Shown here: positions 36,008 through 46,113 of the stretch, piece by piece
Layout of the letters: each line of letters starts with the position of its first letter
How positions within the stretch are numbered: position 1 is the stretch's first letter
Assembly: GCA_020627685.1 (NCBI GenBank)
Contig: JAHDGK010000008.1
Span: 1 to 64,000 of the forward strand
Length of the DNA: 64,000 nt
Source: Granulosicoccus sp.
GTDB taxonomy: Bacteria; Pseudomonadota; Gammaproteobacteria; Granulosicoccales; Granulosicoccaceae
Direction: 5' to 3'
Notes under the pieces: generated by a model
What the model saw: the letters and a program-made list of their open reading frames with translations, nothing else
What the model was told of the DNA's origin: nothing
The model's database searches: none
Position numbers and translations under genes: made by a program

Positions 36008-36591
36008 ATTCCACGTGTCTCCAATTCGAATTGAATCCGGAGACGTTGGGTTGTATCTGCGCCGGCTATGACCTCGGTCCAAGTCATCTCAATGGCGAAC
36101 TGTTCGCCGCCCATCGCTATTATTCGTCCTTGCGCAGGGCTAGTACCGCCTTGTAATGCTGGAATAAATCCGGCTGTACCGGCGATGGGATGCAGACTTG
36201 CGCTCCAATCAAACAAATCTAAAAGGGCAACTTCCGCCGGTGTGCAGTCAACGCACCCCGGTTTAACCGCACTCGATGAGGTGGACTTGTTATTGTACTC
36301 ACCATCCAGGACTCCCTGAATATTACTGCGCATTCTATCGATCATATCGTTGGCGAGAAAATGCGCCTGCGATTGATAGTATGCGCTCTGACTAAATCGC
36401 ATCCCTTCTACTTGCATTCTTGCGGCGGCCAGAAAACCTACGGACATAACCACGACCGCGATCAATACTTCGATCAGTCCTACGCCGCTTTGAGATTTCC
36501 GAGATGCGTGAGAATCCATAGACTTTTTATTTGTCTGGTTCACGGTTGGACCTGTAAAAATTGTTGGTTTTTTCATGGCAGGTGACGTCAT
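36004..36591 (-). CDS. pilV: Type IV pilus minor pilin PilV
   Basis: Minor pilin with class III-type signal SGVGLIEVLIAVVVMSVGFLAAARMQ split around Gly-Val; the following MQVEGMRFSQSAYYQSQAH segment is typical of PilV. The ATG at 36591 is just after the fimT stop and gives a leader of 36 residues; the internal ATG at 36519 gives a more usual 12-residue leader and may be the true start. A CVDCTP motif in the C-terminal domain could form a disulfide. Overlaps pilW by 4 bases. Confidence 0.9.
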   Translation of the reverse strand: MTSPAMKKPTIFTGPTVNQTNKKSMDSHASRKSQSGVGLIEVLIAVVVMSVGFLAAARMQVEGMRFSQSAYYQSQAHFLANDMIDRMRSNIQGVLDGEYNNKSTSSSAVKPGCVDCTPAEVALLDLFDWSASLHPIAGTAGFIPALQGGTSPAQGRIIAMGGEQFAIEMTWTEVIAGADTTQRLRIQFELETRGI

Positions 36592-36594
36592 GAA

Positions 36595-37221
36595 TCAAGG
36601 GCAAACAATGGGGCGGTTGAAGGCATCAAGCGGTGCCGGGTTCGCGCTGGTAATAGCACCCCTTCGAATATCACCGGTTTGCACAATATTTAAAGCGCGT
36701 GAGTCAGCAGAGCCTCGAGTCTCATCGCAAATAATAATTGAACCGGTGGAGAGGGACGAAGCTCCGTTCTGCAAGTACCTGACGTAGCTGACGGTCTGCA
36801 CATTCGTGACTGTGTTAGTTGTCGAGCCTATGGCGCTTATCGTGTTACCGCCTTTAAGTTGAGGCTTTACAGATATAATTTCATCGCTTCCGTTGATGGC
36901 GGCGTTTGCCTCATTAGCTGAGTTGTTACGATCAAGGAAAACTATCCAGCCGTTTTCCCAGTCGTTGGCGCCACCGCAGCTGTTAGCTCCCGGAGACGAT
37001 TTTGGACAAACGGTGACATCAGCTGCACCTTTAATAGCCTCCGAGCGTGCCTGGTAAAGCGACCCCACCAAGGAGTTATATTGCGAGCTTATTCTGCTCT
37101 CCTTGATAAGGTTTCCGAACCCCGGAACACCAATACCCAGCAAAATGCCAGCGATTGCCACGGTTATCAGAAGCTCTAAAAGCGAGAAACCTTTTGCAGA
37201 TTTTCTTTCCATAAGTGGCAT
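36595..37221 (-). CDS. fimT: Type IV pilus minor pilin FimT/FimU (GspH family)
   Basis: A 208-residue pseudopilin of the GspH/FimT family: leader ending KGFSLLELLITVAIAGILLG, then the conserved RISSQYNSLVGSLYQARSEA helix and ENGWIVFLDRN. Cysteine pairs (VCPKSS, NSCGG) may form disulfides. The C-terminal PIVCP ends 3 bases before pilV. It may bind DNA, as shown for some FimT proteins; that role here is not testable by sequence. Confidence 0.9.
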   Translation of the reverse strand: MPLMERKSAKGFSLLELLITVAIAGILLGIGVPGFGNLIKESRISSQYNSLVGSLYQARSEAIKGAADVTVCPKSSPGANSCGGANDWENGWIVFLDRNNSANEANAAINGSDEIISVKPQLKGGNTISAIGSTTNTVTNVQTVSYVRYLQNGASSLSTGSIIICDETRGSADSRALNIVQTGDIRRGAITSANPAPLDAFNRPIVCP

Positions 37222-37262
37222 AGCGGCGATATACAGTGAAAGTTAACGAAGCGAAGGGAACG

Positions 37263-37316
37263 GCTAACACTATCCTCACAGCCTGGGCTGCCGGTTACTT
37301 ATTGATGGGTGTTAGC
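37263..37316 (-). terminator. Two-tier hairpin between the pilin gene and fimT
   Basis: GCTAACAC (37263-37270) pairs with GTGTTAGC (37309-37316), with an inner CAGCC-TG-GGCTG hairpin. It lies directly after the pilin stop and could lower read-through into fimT, keeping pilin above minor-pilin levels. Confidence 0.4.
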
Positions 37317-37333
37317 TTGCCAATAGCTGCGTA

Positions 37334-37777
37334 TTAATCAGGCCAGCATTCTGAGGTGTCCGGGTCGGGGGTGCGGATGCCTTGCGAGGTGATTCGCATC
37401 GTTACGCAAGGGGTATCGTTTGCTTGTGAACCCTTGGCTGTGGCTGTCAGTGTATAAGCTGTGGCTGTAGTGCCCGAGAGTGAAATCGTATAGTAAGACT
37501 CGGGCGAATCAGTCGAAACAACACTACAACCGACATAGGTGTAACTTGTCGTTTTACATCTTTCCAGCGCCTGCACTTCGTTCATTAAAGCAACCTGTCC
37601 ATCTGCCCGACGGGTTTTTTTCGTATAACTCGAGTAATTCGGAATCGCAATTGCTGTCAAAATGCCTAGAATTGCAACAACGATAAGTATCTCTATTAGT
37701 GTGAATCCGCTGAATCGCTGCTTCAGCGTCAGTGTTGATGATTTTGCTGTCGAAGGAAACTGCATAGTGGAGGCCAT
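37334..37777 (-). CDS. PilE/PilA-like type IV pilin
   Basis: A type IVa pilin-like protein of about 147 residues from the ATG at 37777; the ATG at 37765 is also possible, and the frame is open to 37894. The prepilin site is SGFTLIEILIVVAILGILTAIAIPNY, with Gly before Phe and the conserved Glu5. The C-terminal domain has cysteines in ERCKTTSYTYVGCS and a Cys near the end (SECWPD) that may form the pilin D-loop. It heads the minor-pilin cluster, so it resembles PilE of Pseudomonas rather than the main PilA, but a major-pilin role cannot be excluded. Confidence 0.85.
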   Translation of the reverse strand: MASTMQFPSTAKSSTLTLKQRFSGFTLIEILIVVAILGILTAIAIPNYSSYTKKTRRADGQVALMNEVQALERCKTTSYTYVGCSVVSTDSPESYYTISLSGTTATAYTLTATAKGSQANDTPCVTMRITSQGIRTPDPDTSECWPD

Positions 37778-38032
37778 TGCGCAATAAGAGTTCTGAATTG
37801 CATGCAATGGCAGTGCCTTAGCGTTAGGAATTTGGTAGCGCGATACCTCTACAGATGTGAAGTCGGTCAAATGTTTGCTATCTGCTAGCTCCAATAGGCG
37901 GCCTGATTTACGGGGGTTACTTAGTGGACTTCCAGACGGGCGACATTTGATATCTCATTCTCAACTTTGTACCTTTACAACGGCTACGGGTTGATGAATA
38001 GTCACGCAATATTTTAAAGGTCTTGGAAAAAA

Positions 38033-40012
38033 GTGAGTTTTCAGCTTGGTCTTGATACCGGTGGTACCTACACCGATGCCGTAATCGTTGACGACACTCT
38101 CAATGTTCTCGCTAGCGCAAAATCTCTGACGACTCACGATGATCTCATTCAAGGGTTGAGAGGGGCGGTGGAGGGGTTAACCGACAAACCTCTAATGTCC
38201 GATATCTCCCTCGTGTCACTATCGACCACACTTGCCACCAATGCGTTGGTGGAAGGAAGAGGACGCTCGGTTGCATTGGTATTGGTCGGTTTTACGCCAT
38301 CTCAAATGAAGCGAGCCAATCTGGGCGAAGCCTTAGCCGGCGATCCTCATGTTTTTATCAATGGCGGGCACAACGCCAGTGGACATGCCCTGTGTGACCC
38401 CGATTTGAAAACATGCGAGGAATTTGTTTCACGCGTTGATGCTCAGGTTGATGCTTATGCCGTATCCAGTGTTTTTGCTGTTAGGAATCCTGAGCACGAA
38501 ATGCAAGTTCAGGAGCTGATAACGTCTCTCACCGGCAAGCCTGTTACCTGCGGCCACCATTTAAGCTCGGGCTTAGATGCACCCAGACGAGCGTTAACCG
38601 CCTTACTCAACGCGCGTCTTATACCCATGATTGGCTCTTTGCTGGAAGCTGCTAGAAAGCTACTGACAGAACATGGTATCCAAGCCCCCTTAATGGTGGT
38701 GAAAGGTGACGGGTCTTTAATTAGCGATGAGATGGCGATTAAGTATCCGGTTGAAACCATCTTAAGTGGGCCTGCAGCAAGTGTTGTTGGGGCTCAATTT
38801 CTCTGCAAGCAGAGCACGTTGCTGGTCTCTGATATGGGGGGGACTACCACCGACGTTGCGTTAATTCGTGACTCCCAGCCAAGGTTGAATCCCAATGGAG
38901 CGACTGTTGGCGGCTGGCGAACCATGGTGCAGGCCGTCGATGTTAGAACTTACGGATTGGGCGGGGACAGCGCAATTCGCTTTAATCGAGATTCGCATTC
39001 GTTTACGGCCGGTCCAAACCGCGTCATGCCCTTAAGCTTATTAACGAAGAAATACCCTGAACTAGTTTCTGAGCTGGAGGCGCAACTTGCTCTTCCATTT
39101 AGTACAACGCATAGCGCACAGTTTGTCATGACCCATGGTGCGGAACCCAGCGATCTGTCTTTGCAACAGCGTGAGTTGTATGAGCGGATAGCAGAGGGTC
39201 CCATATCGGTACAAACGCTTTTTAGTGACCAAACACTTGAGCGTGCGTTGAATAAGCTTGAACAACGAGGGGTTGTTCTACGCTCAGGGTTTACCCCCAG
39301 TGATGCCTGCCATATTCTGGGAATTCAAACCGACTGGGAGGCACGGGGAGCAAGCCTGGGTGCTTCGCTGCTGATGCGGTATTCGGTCGATAATCTCGGC
39401 CAGGAGTTTGCTGATACAGAAGCCTTTGCCGCATCTGTGATGCAGCTAATATCTGAAGAGACTGCAATGGTCTTGCTGGATACTGTCGCGTCCTGTGATG
39501 ATCAAACGGCTCCTCTAACTGATTCTCAACTATCACTTATAAGAAAAACAATCAGTGGTAATGCCGATAGTTTGATATCGCTCAATGCGAAGTTAGATGT
39601 ACCGGTGGTTGGACTGGGCGCTCCTGCTGCCAGTTACTACTCGTGTGCTGCGACGTTGTTGGATACAGATGTAGTTTTACCTGAATACGCGCACGTGGCG
39701 AATGCGCTGGGTGCCGTTGTAGGGACTGTCAGGCAGGAGCAGGTTATTTCAATTGCACCTGCTGGCGGCAAGCGCGTCAGCGTATTGTTTCCAGATGGGC
39801 CAGTTGAGTTTGAAGATCTGGAAGAGGGGGTGCAAGCGGCCAAAGACAAATGCGAGCAATTAGCGAGAGAGAAGGCCACGGCTGCTGGAGCGAGTTCATT
39901 AACGATATCGTTTGATCGTAAAGACACCAGTGTCAAAGACGGTGATCAAACAGTGTTTTTCGAAAGCCGCATATCAGCCTTAGCTACGGGTAGGCCTGCT
40001 AGTTCGATTTAG
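38033..40012 (+). CDS. Hydantoinase/oxoprolinase family protein (HyuA-like), orphan
   Basis: A 659-residue member of the HyuA/oxoprolinase superfamily, ATP-dependent enzymes that open cyclic amides such as hydantoins or 5-oxoproline. The start MSFQLGLDTGGTYTDAVIVDD (GTG at 38033) and the second phosphate-binding motif LLVSDMGGTTTDVALI are intact, as in the ASKHA fold. A segment around QTLFSDQTLERALNKLEQRG resembles a winged helix and separates the two conserved halves. No HyuB partner or transport gene lies next to it. Substrate unknown. Confidence 0.85.
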   Translation: MSFQLGLDTGGTYTDAVIVDDTLNVLASAKSLTTHDDLIQGLRGAVEGLTDKPLMSDISLVSLSTTLATNALVEGRGRSVALVLVGFTPSQMKRANLGEALAGDPHVFINGGHNASGHALCDPDLKTCEEFVSRVDAQVDAYAVSSVFAVRNPEHEMQVQELITSLTGKPVTCGHHLSSGLDAPRRALTALLNARLIPMIGSLLEAARKLLTEHGIQAPLMVVKGDGSLISDEMAIKYPVETILSGPAASVVGAQFLCKQSTLLVSDMGGTTTDVALIRDSQPRLNPNGATVGGWRTMVQAVDVRTYGLGGDSAIRFNRDSHSFTAGPNRVMPLSLLTKKYPELVSELEAQLALPFSTTHSAQFVMTHGAEPSDLSLQQRELYERIAEGPISVQTLFSDQTLERALNKLEQRGVVLRSGFTPSDACHILGIQTDWEARGASLGASLLMRYSVDNLGQEFADTEAFAASVMQLISEETAMVLLDTVASCDDQTAPLTDSQLSLIRKTISGNADSLISLNAKLDVPVVGLGAPAASYYSCAATLLDTDVVLPEYAHVANALGAVVGTVRQEQVISIAPAGGKRVSVLFPDGPVEFEDLEEGVQAAKDKCEQLAREKATAAGASSLTISFDRKDTSVKDGDQTVFFESRISALATGRPASSI

Positions 40013-40043
40013 AAATTGTCTATGTGTTCGTCACGTTGCTAGA

Positions 40044-40070
40044 GCGATGGTAAGCATGGCTTACCATCGC
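40044..40070. terminator. Perfect 12-bp hairpin between convergent hyuA-like gene and lpd
   Basis: GCGATGGTAAGC-ATG-GCTTACCATCGC. It sits in the 76-base convergent gap, so it may block read-through both ways. No T-run on either side. Confidence 0.55.
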
Positions 40071-40088
40071 TTGCAAAGTACGCTGTGT

Positions 40089-41885
40089 CTATTTTTTTGG
40101 TGCGTAAATATCGGTAACTGTGCCTTCAGCCACCTCAGCCGCAAAATTAAACGTTTCTGATAGTGTCGGATGCGGGTGGACTGTCAGTGCGATATCTTCA
40201 ATATCTGCACCCATCTCTAAGGCGAGCACAGCCTCTGAGATAAGTTCTCCGGCATTCGGTCCAACCATACCCGCACCCAGCACTTGCTTGGTTTCCGGGT
40301 CATAGATGACTTTGGTCATACCTTCGCTTCGTCCCATGCTCAATGAGCGTCCGCTGGCAGCCCATGGGAAAGCTCCCTTAGCCACTGGAATGCCCTCAGC
40401 TTTCGCTGCTGTTTCTGTGAGTCCCATCCAAGCAACTTCAGGGTCAGTGTAGGCAACGGATGGAATAGTCTTGGCATCGAAGTAAGATTTTTGTCCAGCT
40501 GCAACCTCTGCCGCCACTTTGCCTTCATGTGTTGCTTTGTGTGCAAGCATGGGTTGCCCGACAATATCGCCGATAGCAAAGATGTGGTCGACGTTGGTAC
40601 GTTGCTGAGAATCAACTGGGATAAACCCACGTTCATCAACGTGAACACCAGCAACATCTGCGGCAATTTCTTTTCCGTTAGGGCTGCGTCCAACAGCTAG
40701 GAGTACACGATCAAAAGTATCGCTCTCTGGCGCTTTCCCACCTTCGAAGGTGACGGTTAGTCCTGCATCAGCTGATGTCATACCCGTGACCTTAGACCCT
40801 AAGAATATATTCTCAAAATCAGCGCGCAAACGTTTCTCAAGAGGACGTACCAGGTCTCTATCACAACCCGGCATCAAGCCTTCAGAGAGTTCAACGACAG
40901 TCACTTTAGAACCTAAGCCTGCGTACACGCAGCCCATCTCTAACCCGATAATGCCGCCTCCAATGACTAACAGTCGCTTGGGAATATCGGCAAGCTCCAG
41001 AGCGCCGGTCGAGTCCATTAACCGAGGGTCGTCGTAAGGAAAACCGGGAATACGAATGCTTTTCGAACCTGCTGCAATAACAGCGTGGGTGAACCCGACT
41101 GTTTTTACATCATCGCCATCGGTGATGCTCAATGTATGAGTAGAGGTGAAAGCCGCGTTACCGTGGGCAACGGCTACTTTTCGTTGTTTGGCTAACCCTG
41201 CTAGCCCACCGGTTAGTTTGCCGATAACATCGTTTTTAAATCCGCGCAGCTTATCGATATCGATACTAGGTTCGCCAAACGTGACGCCATGAGCGGCCAT
41301 GTCACGAGTTTCCTGGATGATTGCTGAGGTGTGTAAGAGGGCTTTGGACGGGATACACCCGACGTTTAAGCAAACGCCACCTAGAATGGGGTAGCGTTCA
41401 ACCAACAACACCTTAAGCCCTAGATCTGAGGCTCTGAATGCGGACGTGTACCCTCCGGGTCCTGCGCCGAGGACAACCAGATCGTAGTTTTCATCTGCGG
41501 CGGGCGAGTTGCTTGGAGAGACTGCTGTAGCCGATGCTGTCGCGGCCTTGGGAACTTCCGCTGGCGATTCACTCGCTGTGGATACTTCTGTTTCGTCAGT
41601 TTGTCCGGAAGCGGGCGCAGGCGCGGGCTCAGCTGCATCTGCAGCAGCAACATCAATCACTAATATGTCATTGCCTTCTGCGACTCTATCACCTGTCTTC
41701 ACAATGAGTGATGTAACGACACCGGCGGCTGGAGCAGGAATCTCCATGCTGGCTTTGTCACTTTCGACGGTAATTAAAGAATCTTCTAATGCAACTGTGT
41801 CACCAACAGACACCAACACTTCAATCACTTCGACGTCATCGACATCGCCGATATCAGGTACTTTGATCGTTTGTAATTCACTCAT
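40089..41885 (-). CDS. lpdA: Dihydrolipoamide dehydrogenase with N-terminal lipoyl domain (E3)
   Basis: Reoxidises dihydrolipoamide of the pyruvate dehydrogenase complex with NAD+. The 598-residue protein begins with a lipoyl domain ([10 protein letters not shown], lipoyl Lys44), then an Ala/Pro linker (about 82-130), then the flavoprotein. The redox disulfide is [17 protein letters not shown] (Cys172, Cys177), and the C-terminal VHPHPTLSE holds the catalytic His. Fusion of a lipoyl domain to E3 is known in several proteobacteria. It follows aceF by 3 bases. Confidence 0.96.
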   Translation of the reverse strand: MSELQTIKVPDIGDVDDVEVIEVLVSVGDTVALEDSLITVESDKASMEIPAPAAGVVTSLIVKTGDRVAEGNDILVIDVAAADAAEPAPAPASGQTDETEVSTASESPAEVPKAATASATAVSPSNSPAADENYDLVVLGAGPGGYTSAFRASDLGLKVLLVERYPILGGVCLNVGCIPSKALLHTSAIIQETRDMAAHGVTFGEPSIDIDKLRGFKNDVIGKLTGGLAGLAKQRKVAVAHGNAAFTSTHTLSITDGDDVKTVGFTHAVIAAGSKSIRIPGFPYDDPRLMDSTGALELADIPKRLLVIGGGIIGLEMGCVYAGLGSKVTVVELSEGLMPGCDRDLVRPLEKRLRADFENIFLGSKVTGMTSADAGLTVTFEGGKAPESDTFDRVLLAVGRSPNGKEIAADVAGVHVDERGFIPVDSQQRTNVDHIFAIGDIVGQPMLAHKATHEGKVAAEVAAGQKSYFDAKTIPSVAYTDPEVAWMGLTETAAKAEGIPVAKGAFPWAASGRSLSMGRSEGMTKVIYDPETKQVLGAGMVGPNAGELISEAVLALEMGADIEDIALTVHPHPTLSETFNFAAEVAEGTVTDIYAPKK

Positions 41886-41888
41886 GAT

Positions 41889-43280
41889 CTATAGACTCAA
41901 TCGACGAATATCACTGATTTCTTTGATGTACTGCGCCATAAATCTTGCTGCATCTGCACCATCGACCACGCGGTGATCGTAGGTTAGATCCAGCGGGCAC
42001 ATCAGTCGTGGAATAAACTCGCTTCCATTCCAAACCGGTTGCATGCTGGCGCGGGTTATTCCCAGTATGGCTACTTCAGGAGGGTTAACAATCGGTGTAA
42101 AAGCCGTGCCACCGATTCCACCTAAACTGGAGATCGTCATGCTTGCGCCTTGCATTTCATCAGGCTTAAGTTTCTTTGCTCGTGCCCTCGTGCTCATGTC
42201 TGCCATCTCTTCGGCAAGCTCAGTGATGCTTTTCTTATCAACATCTCTGAAGACGGGTACGACCAGACCATTCGGCGTGTCTACAGCAATACCAATATGA
42301 AAATACTTTTTGTAAAACAAAGCTTCTCCATCTGCTGACAAAGAACTGTTCAGCTTGGGGAATACCTTTAGTGTTTTAGCGAGGGCTTTCATGTGGAACG
42401 CCAGACCCGTGATTTTGGCGTCTCCTTCTTTAGCCTCACCTTTTAACTGTTTACGAAATGCTTCCATTTCAGTGATGTCAGCGGAGTCATGGTGAGTCAC
42501 CATGGGAAGGTTGAGCCAGGCACGGTGAAGATTGGCTGCACTGAGTTTGTTGATTCGTCCTAACTCAACACGTTCAACTTCACCAAACTTGGAGAAATCC
42601 ACTTCAGGGATAGGGGGTATGCCCGATCCGCCACCGGCAAAGCCGCTTCCACTCGCTCCGTAGTTAGAGCTCATTCCTTCCATGGCTTGTTTAATAAACG
42701 CCATGACATCGGTTTTTAAAATACGGTTCTTAGGGCCGGTTCCCTGAACGAGAGCGAGGTCGGCACCGTGTTCCCGTGCATAGCGTCGAACACCGGGGCT
42801 CGCATGGGCCTTACGTATGTTGTCATCTTTGATATGCGCTGTGGGGGATCCGGTTTTACCGGCCGAGCTGCTACCCACATTTTTAGGTGTTCCACCTGGA
42901 GCCACCGCGGGCGCAGGTGCGGGCGCAGGCGCAACTTCTTTAGCCGGTTCTTCTTTAACAGGCTCTTCTTTAGCTTCTGGCGCAGTTTCGACGGTGCTCT
43001 CAGCTTCAGCGATCGCTGATGAGCCTATGAGGCTCATTTTTCCAATAACATCGCCTGAATTAACGGTGTCGCCGATGGAGATGGACAAGGACTCTATAAC
43101 TCCAGCATCACTGGCTGGGATTTCCATACTGGCCTTGTCGCTTTCAAGCGTTACCATTGAATCATCGACGCTGACGCTATCGCCCACCGAGACAAGAATC
43201 TCGATGACCTCAACGTTTTCAGAGTCACCAATATCTGGGACTACGATATCAATGCTTGGGGTGTTTTCCTCATTGCTCAT
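41889..43280 (-). CDS. aceF: Dihydrolipoyllysine acetyltransferase (PDH E2)
   Basis: Core subunit of pyruvate dehydrogenase, passing the acetyl group from lipoate to CoA. The 463-residue protein has one lipoyl domain ([11 protein letters not shown], Lys49), an Ala/Pro/Glu linker, a peripheral-subunit-binding domain (HASPGVRRYAREHG) and the catalytic domain with YDHRVVDGADAARF. Escherichia coli has three lipoyl domains; here there is one, with a further one on E3. Confidence 0.96.
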   Translation of the reverse strand: MSNEENTPSIDIVVPDIGDSENVEVIEILVSVGDSVSVDDSMVTLESDKASMEIPASDAGVIESLSISIGDTVNSGDVIGKMSLIGSSAIAEAESTVETAPEAKEEPVKEEPAKEVAPAPAPAPAVAPGGTPKNVGSSSAGKTGSPTAHIKDDNIRKAHASPGVRRYAREHGADLALVQGTGPKNRILKTDVMAFIKQAMEGMSSNYGASGSGFAGGGSGIPPIPEVDFSKFGEVERVELGRINKLSAANLHRAWLNLPMVTHHDSADITEMEAFRKQLKGEAKEGDAKITGLAFHMKALAKTLKVFPKLNSSLSADGEALFYKKYFHIGIAVDTPNGLVVPVFRDVDKKSITELAEEMADMSTRARAKKLKPDEMQGASMTISSLGGIGGTAFTPIVNPPEVAILGITRASMQPVWNGSEFIPRLMCPLDLTYDHRVVDGADAARFMAQYIKEISDIRRLSL

Positions 43281-43291
43281 AGTATCGCCCC

Positions 43292-45976
43292 CTAAACCGT
43301 TGCCGGGTTTGGCTTGTCCGGATCAATGGCATATTGCTGGACAGCTTTGGCAACGCTCACCTTGTCCATTTTTCCATCCTTTGCCAAAGAGTGCAGCGCA
43401 GCCACAGTGACGTATCGTCTATCGACTTCAAAGAACTCACGCAGTTTTTCGCGTGTGTCGGATCTGCCGAAACCGTCTGTTCCTAATGCTGTGAATGTTG
43501 CAGGAACATATTCGCGTACTTGGTCCGAATAGGTTTTCATGTAATCCGTTGAGCTGACAACCGGTGAGTCATCATCGCCTAGAATCTGGGTGATGTAAGG
43601 GATTCGTGGCTCGTCATTCGGATGCAGCATGTTCCAACGTTCAACGTCCAGACCGTCTCGAGCTAACTCATTAAAACTCGTGACACTGTAAATTTCAGCG
43701 CCAATATTCCATTCCTTTTCAAGCATGGTTGCGGCTTCGATAACCTCACGCAGAATGGTTCCACCACCTAACAATCGAACCTTGTGGTCAAACTTAGCGG
43801 CAGCTTTAGCATCGCCGTCGGCGACTTCTCTGAACTTGTAAATACCTTTGATGATGCCTTCTTCAGCGCCTTTAGGCATAGCCGGATGAATATAGTTTTC
43901 GTTCATCGCGGTGATGTAGAAGTACACGCTCTCGTTATTAGTGAACATGCGTGTCATACCGTTATGAATAATGACAGCCATTTCATAACCAAAACACGGG
44001 TCGTAACTGACACAGTTGGGGATAGTGTTAGACAAAACCAATGAATGACCGTCTTCATGTTGAAGGCCTTCGCCATTCAACGTTGTACGCCCAGCGGTAC
44101 CACCAATCATAAATCCACAGGCACGCATATCACCGGCTAACCAGGCGAGATCGCCGATACGCTGAAAACCGAACATGGAGTAGTAGATATAGAAAGGCAA
44201 CATGTTTACGCCGTGTGTTGAGTACGACGTAGCAGCGGCAAGCCAACTGGCCATAGCACCCGCTTCGGTAATACCTTCTTCTAAGATCTGACCGGACTTA
44301 TCTTCTTTGTAGTACATGATCTGGTCGCGATCTTGTGGTTCGTATAACTGTCCCACTGAGGAGTAGATACCCAGTTGTCTAAACATGCCTTCCATACCGA
44401 ATGTTCTGGCTTCATCAGGCACGATTGGAACAATGTTTTTACCAATCTTCTTATCACGAGTGAGTATGGTGAGCATGCGTACAAATGCCATCGTTGTGGA
44501 CATTTCACGATCGCCCGAACCATCAAGCACCGGTTGGAAAACATTTAATGGGGGGACTTCTAAAGGTGCTGCAAATTTCTTTCTTTGAGGCAGGTAACCA
44601 CCCAGCGCTTTGCGGCGCTCTTGCATGTACTTGATCTCAGCACTTTCAGGATCAGGCTTAATGTATTCATAGTTCTTAACCTGTTCATCGGTTAAATCCA
44701 AGCCAAAGCGATCGCGCATTTTCAGCAGCGATTCCAGATCCATTTTCTTTTGTTGGTGAGTTGCGTTGGTACCTTCACCAGATTCACCCAGTCCATAACC
44801 TTTAACGGTCTTTACCAATATGACGGTGGGTTGTCCCTTGTGCTCTACCGCTTGTGTATAAGCTGCATAAAGCTTATGGGGGTCATGACCACCTCGATTG
44901 AGTCGCCAGATATCTTCATCTGAGAGGTTGGCTACCAGTGCTTTTGTTTCAGGGTATTTTCCAAAGAAGTGTTCACGGGTGTAAGCGCCGCCTTTGGCTT
45001 TACAGTTCTGGTATTCACCGTCCACCGTTTCCATCATGAGTTGCATCAACTTGCCAGACTTATCTCGGGCGAGCAGGGGATCCCAGTAAGAACCCCAGAT
45101 AACTTTGATAACGTTCCAGCCGGCACCCCGGAAAACACCTTCGAGTTCCTGAATAATTTTACTGTTGCCGCGAACGGGCCCGTCCAGGCGCTGCAGATTA
45201 CAGTTGATGACGAAATTAAGGTTGTCCAGTTTTTCGCGACCTGCCAGTGAGATAGCGCCCAGTGACTCTGGCTCGTCCATTTCGCCATCACCCAGGTAGG
45301 CCCAAATTTGGCGATTGTCTGTTCGCGCAAGGCTGCGATCCTGGAGGTACTTCATAAACCTCGCTTGGTAGATCGACGTTAGCGAGCACCAGCCCATAGA
45401 AACCGTTGGGAACTGCCAGTAGTCGGGCATCAACCAGGGATGCGGGTATGAAGAGAGCCCATCGCCATCGACCTCACGTCGGAATTTATCGAGATCATCG
45501 GTTGTTAGCCTGCCTTCCATGAATGAGCGTGCGTAGATACCTGGCGCACAATGGCCCTGCATCATGACAACATCTCCACCGTGATCCGGTGTGGGCGCAT
45601 GGAAAAAGTGATTAAAGCCGACGTCGTATAGCGTGGCTGCTGAAGCGAAACTCGCCAAGTGACCACCCAGACCTGAGTCATTGCGTTGAGCGCGCAGAAC
45701 CATGACGGTTGCATTCCAGCGGATCATTGATCGGAGGCGATGTTCTATCTCCGAGTCACCGGGGCTCTTGGCCTCCAGATGCAAGGGGATGGTATTCACA
45801 TAGGCTGTGCTTGAATCGTAGGGAAGGTTTGCACCCGAGCGCCTGGCCTTGTCTATGAGCCTTTCAAGAAGGTAGTGGGCGCGCTCAGGGCCTTCGTGTT
45901 CTATTACCGCTTCCAGGGCATCTAGCCACTCCTGGGTTTCGATTTCATCAGCGTCAAGCATCGGGTTTGTAGCCAT
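43292..45976 (-). CDS. aceE: Pyruvate dehydrogenase E1 component, homodimeric
   Basis: Thiamine diphosphate enzyme that decarboxylates pyruvate and acetylates lipoate. The 894-residue length matches the AceE family. The ThDP/Mg motif GDGEMDEPESLGA, the HQGHCAPGIYARSF-like QGHCAPGIYARSFMEGR segment, and the C-terminal GTDGFGRSDTREKLREFF are all present. First gene of the aceE-aceF-lpd operon; no pdhR-like regulator gene lies upstream. Confidence 0.97.
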   Translation of the reverse strand: MATNPMLDADEIETQEWLDALEAVIEHEGPERAHYLLERLIDKARRSGANLPYDSSTAYVNTIPLHLEAKSPGDSEIEHRLRSMIRWNATVMVLRAQRNDSGLGGHLASFASAATLYDVGFNHFFHAPTPDHGGDVVMMQGHCAPGIYARSFMEGRLTTDDLDKFRREVDGDGLSSYPHPWLMPDYWQFPTVSMGWCSLTSIYQARFMKYLQDRSLARTDNRQIWAYLGDGEMDEPESLGAISLAGREKLDNLNFVINCNLQRLDGPVRGNSKIIQELEGVFRGAGWNVIKVIWGSYWDPLLARDKSGKLMQLMMETVDGEYQNCKAKGGAYTREHFFGKYPETKALVANLSDEDIWRLNRGGHDPHKLYAAYTQAVEHKGQPTVILVKTVKGYGLGESGEGTNATHQQKKMDLESLLKMRDRFGLDLTDEQVKNYEYIKPDPESAEIKYMQERRKALGGYLPQRKKFAAPLEVPPLNVFQPVLDGSGDREMSTTMAFVRMLTILTRDKKIGKNIVPIVPDEARTFGMEGMFRQLGIYSSVGQLYEPQDRDQIMYYKEDKSGQILEEGITEAGAMASWLAAATSYSTHGVNMLPFYIYYSMFGFQRIGDLAWLAGDMRACGFMIGGTAGRTTLNGEGLQHEDGHSLVLSNTIPNCVSYDPCFGYEMAVIIHNGMTRMFTNNESVYFYITAMNENYIHPAMPKGAEEGIIKGIYKFREVADGDAKAAAKFDHKVRLLGGGTILREVIEAATMLEKEWNIGAEIYSVTSFNELARDGLDVERWNMLHPNDEPRIPYITQILGDDDSPVVSSTDYMKTYSDQVREYVPATFTALGTDGFGRSDTREKLREFFEVDRRYVTVAALHSLAKDGKMDKVSVAKAVQQYAIDPDKPNPATV

Positions 45977-46113
45977 GTCGTCGTATTGTCTTCCCTTAAA
46001 GGTTAGGTCGAATGAACTATGGTACTAGTTTCTCTATAACCTACACAGCTCGTGCCAAGGCACAAGTGTATAGCTCGACCCGCTAGGGCCAAGGTGCGCA
46101 TTTCTGAACTAAA

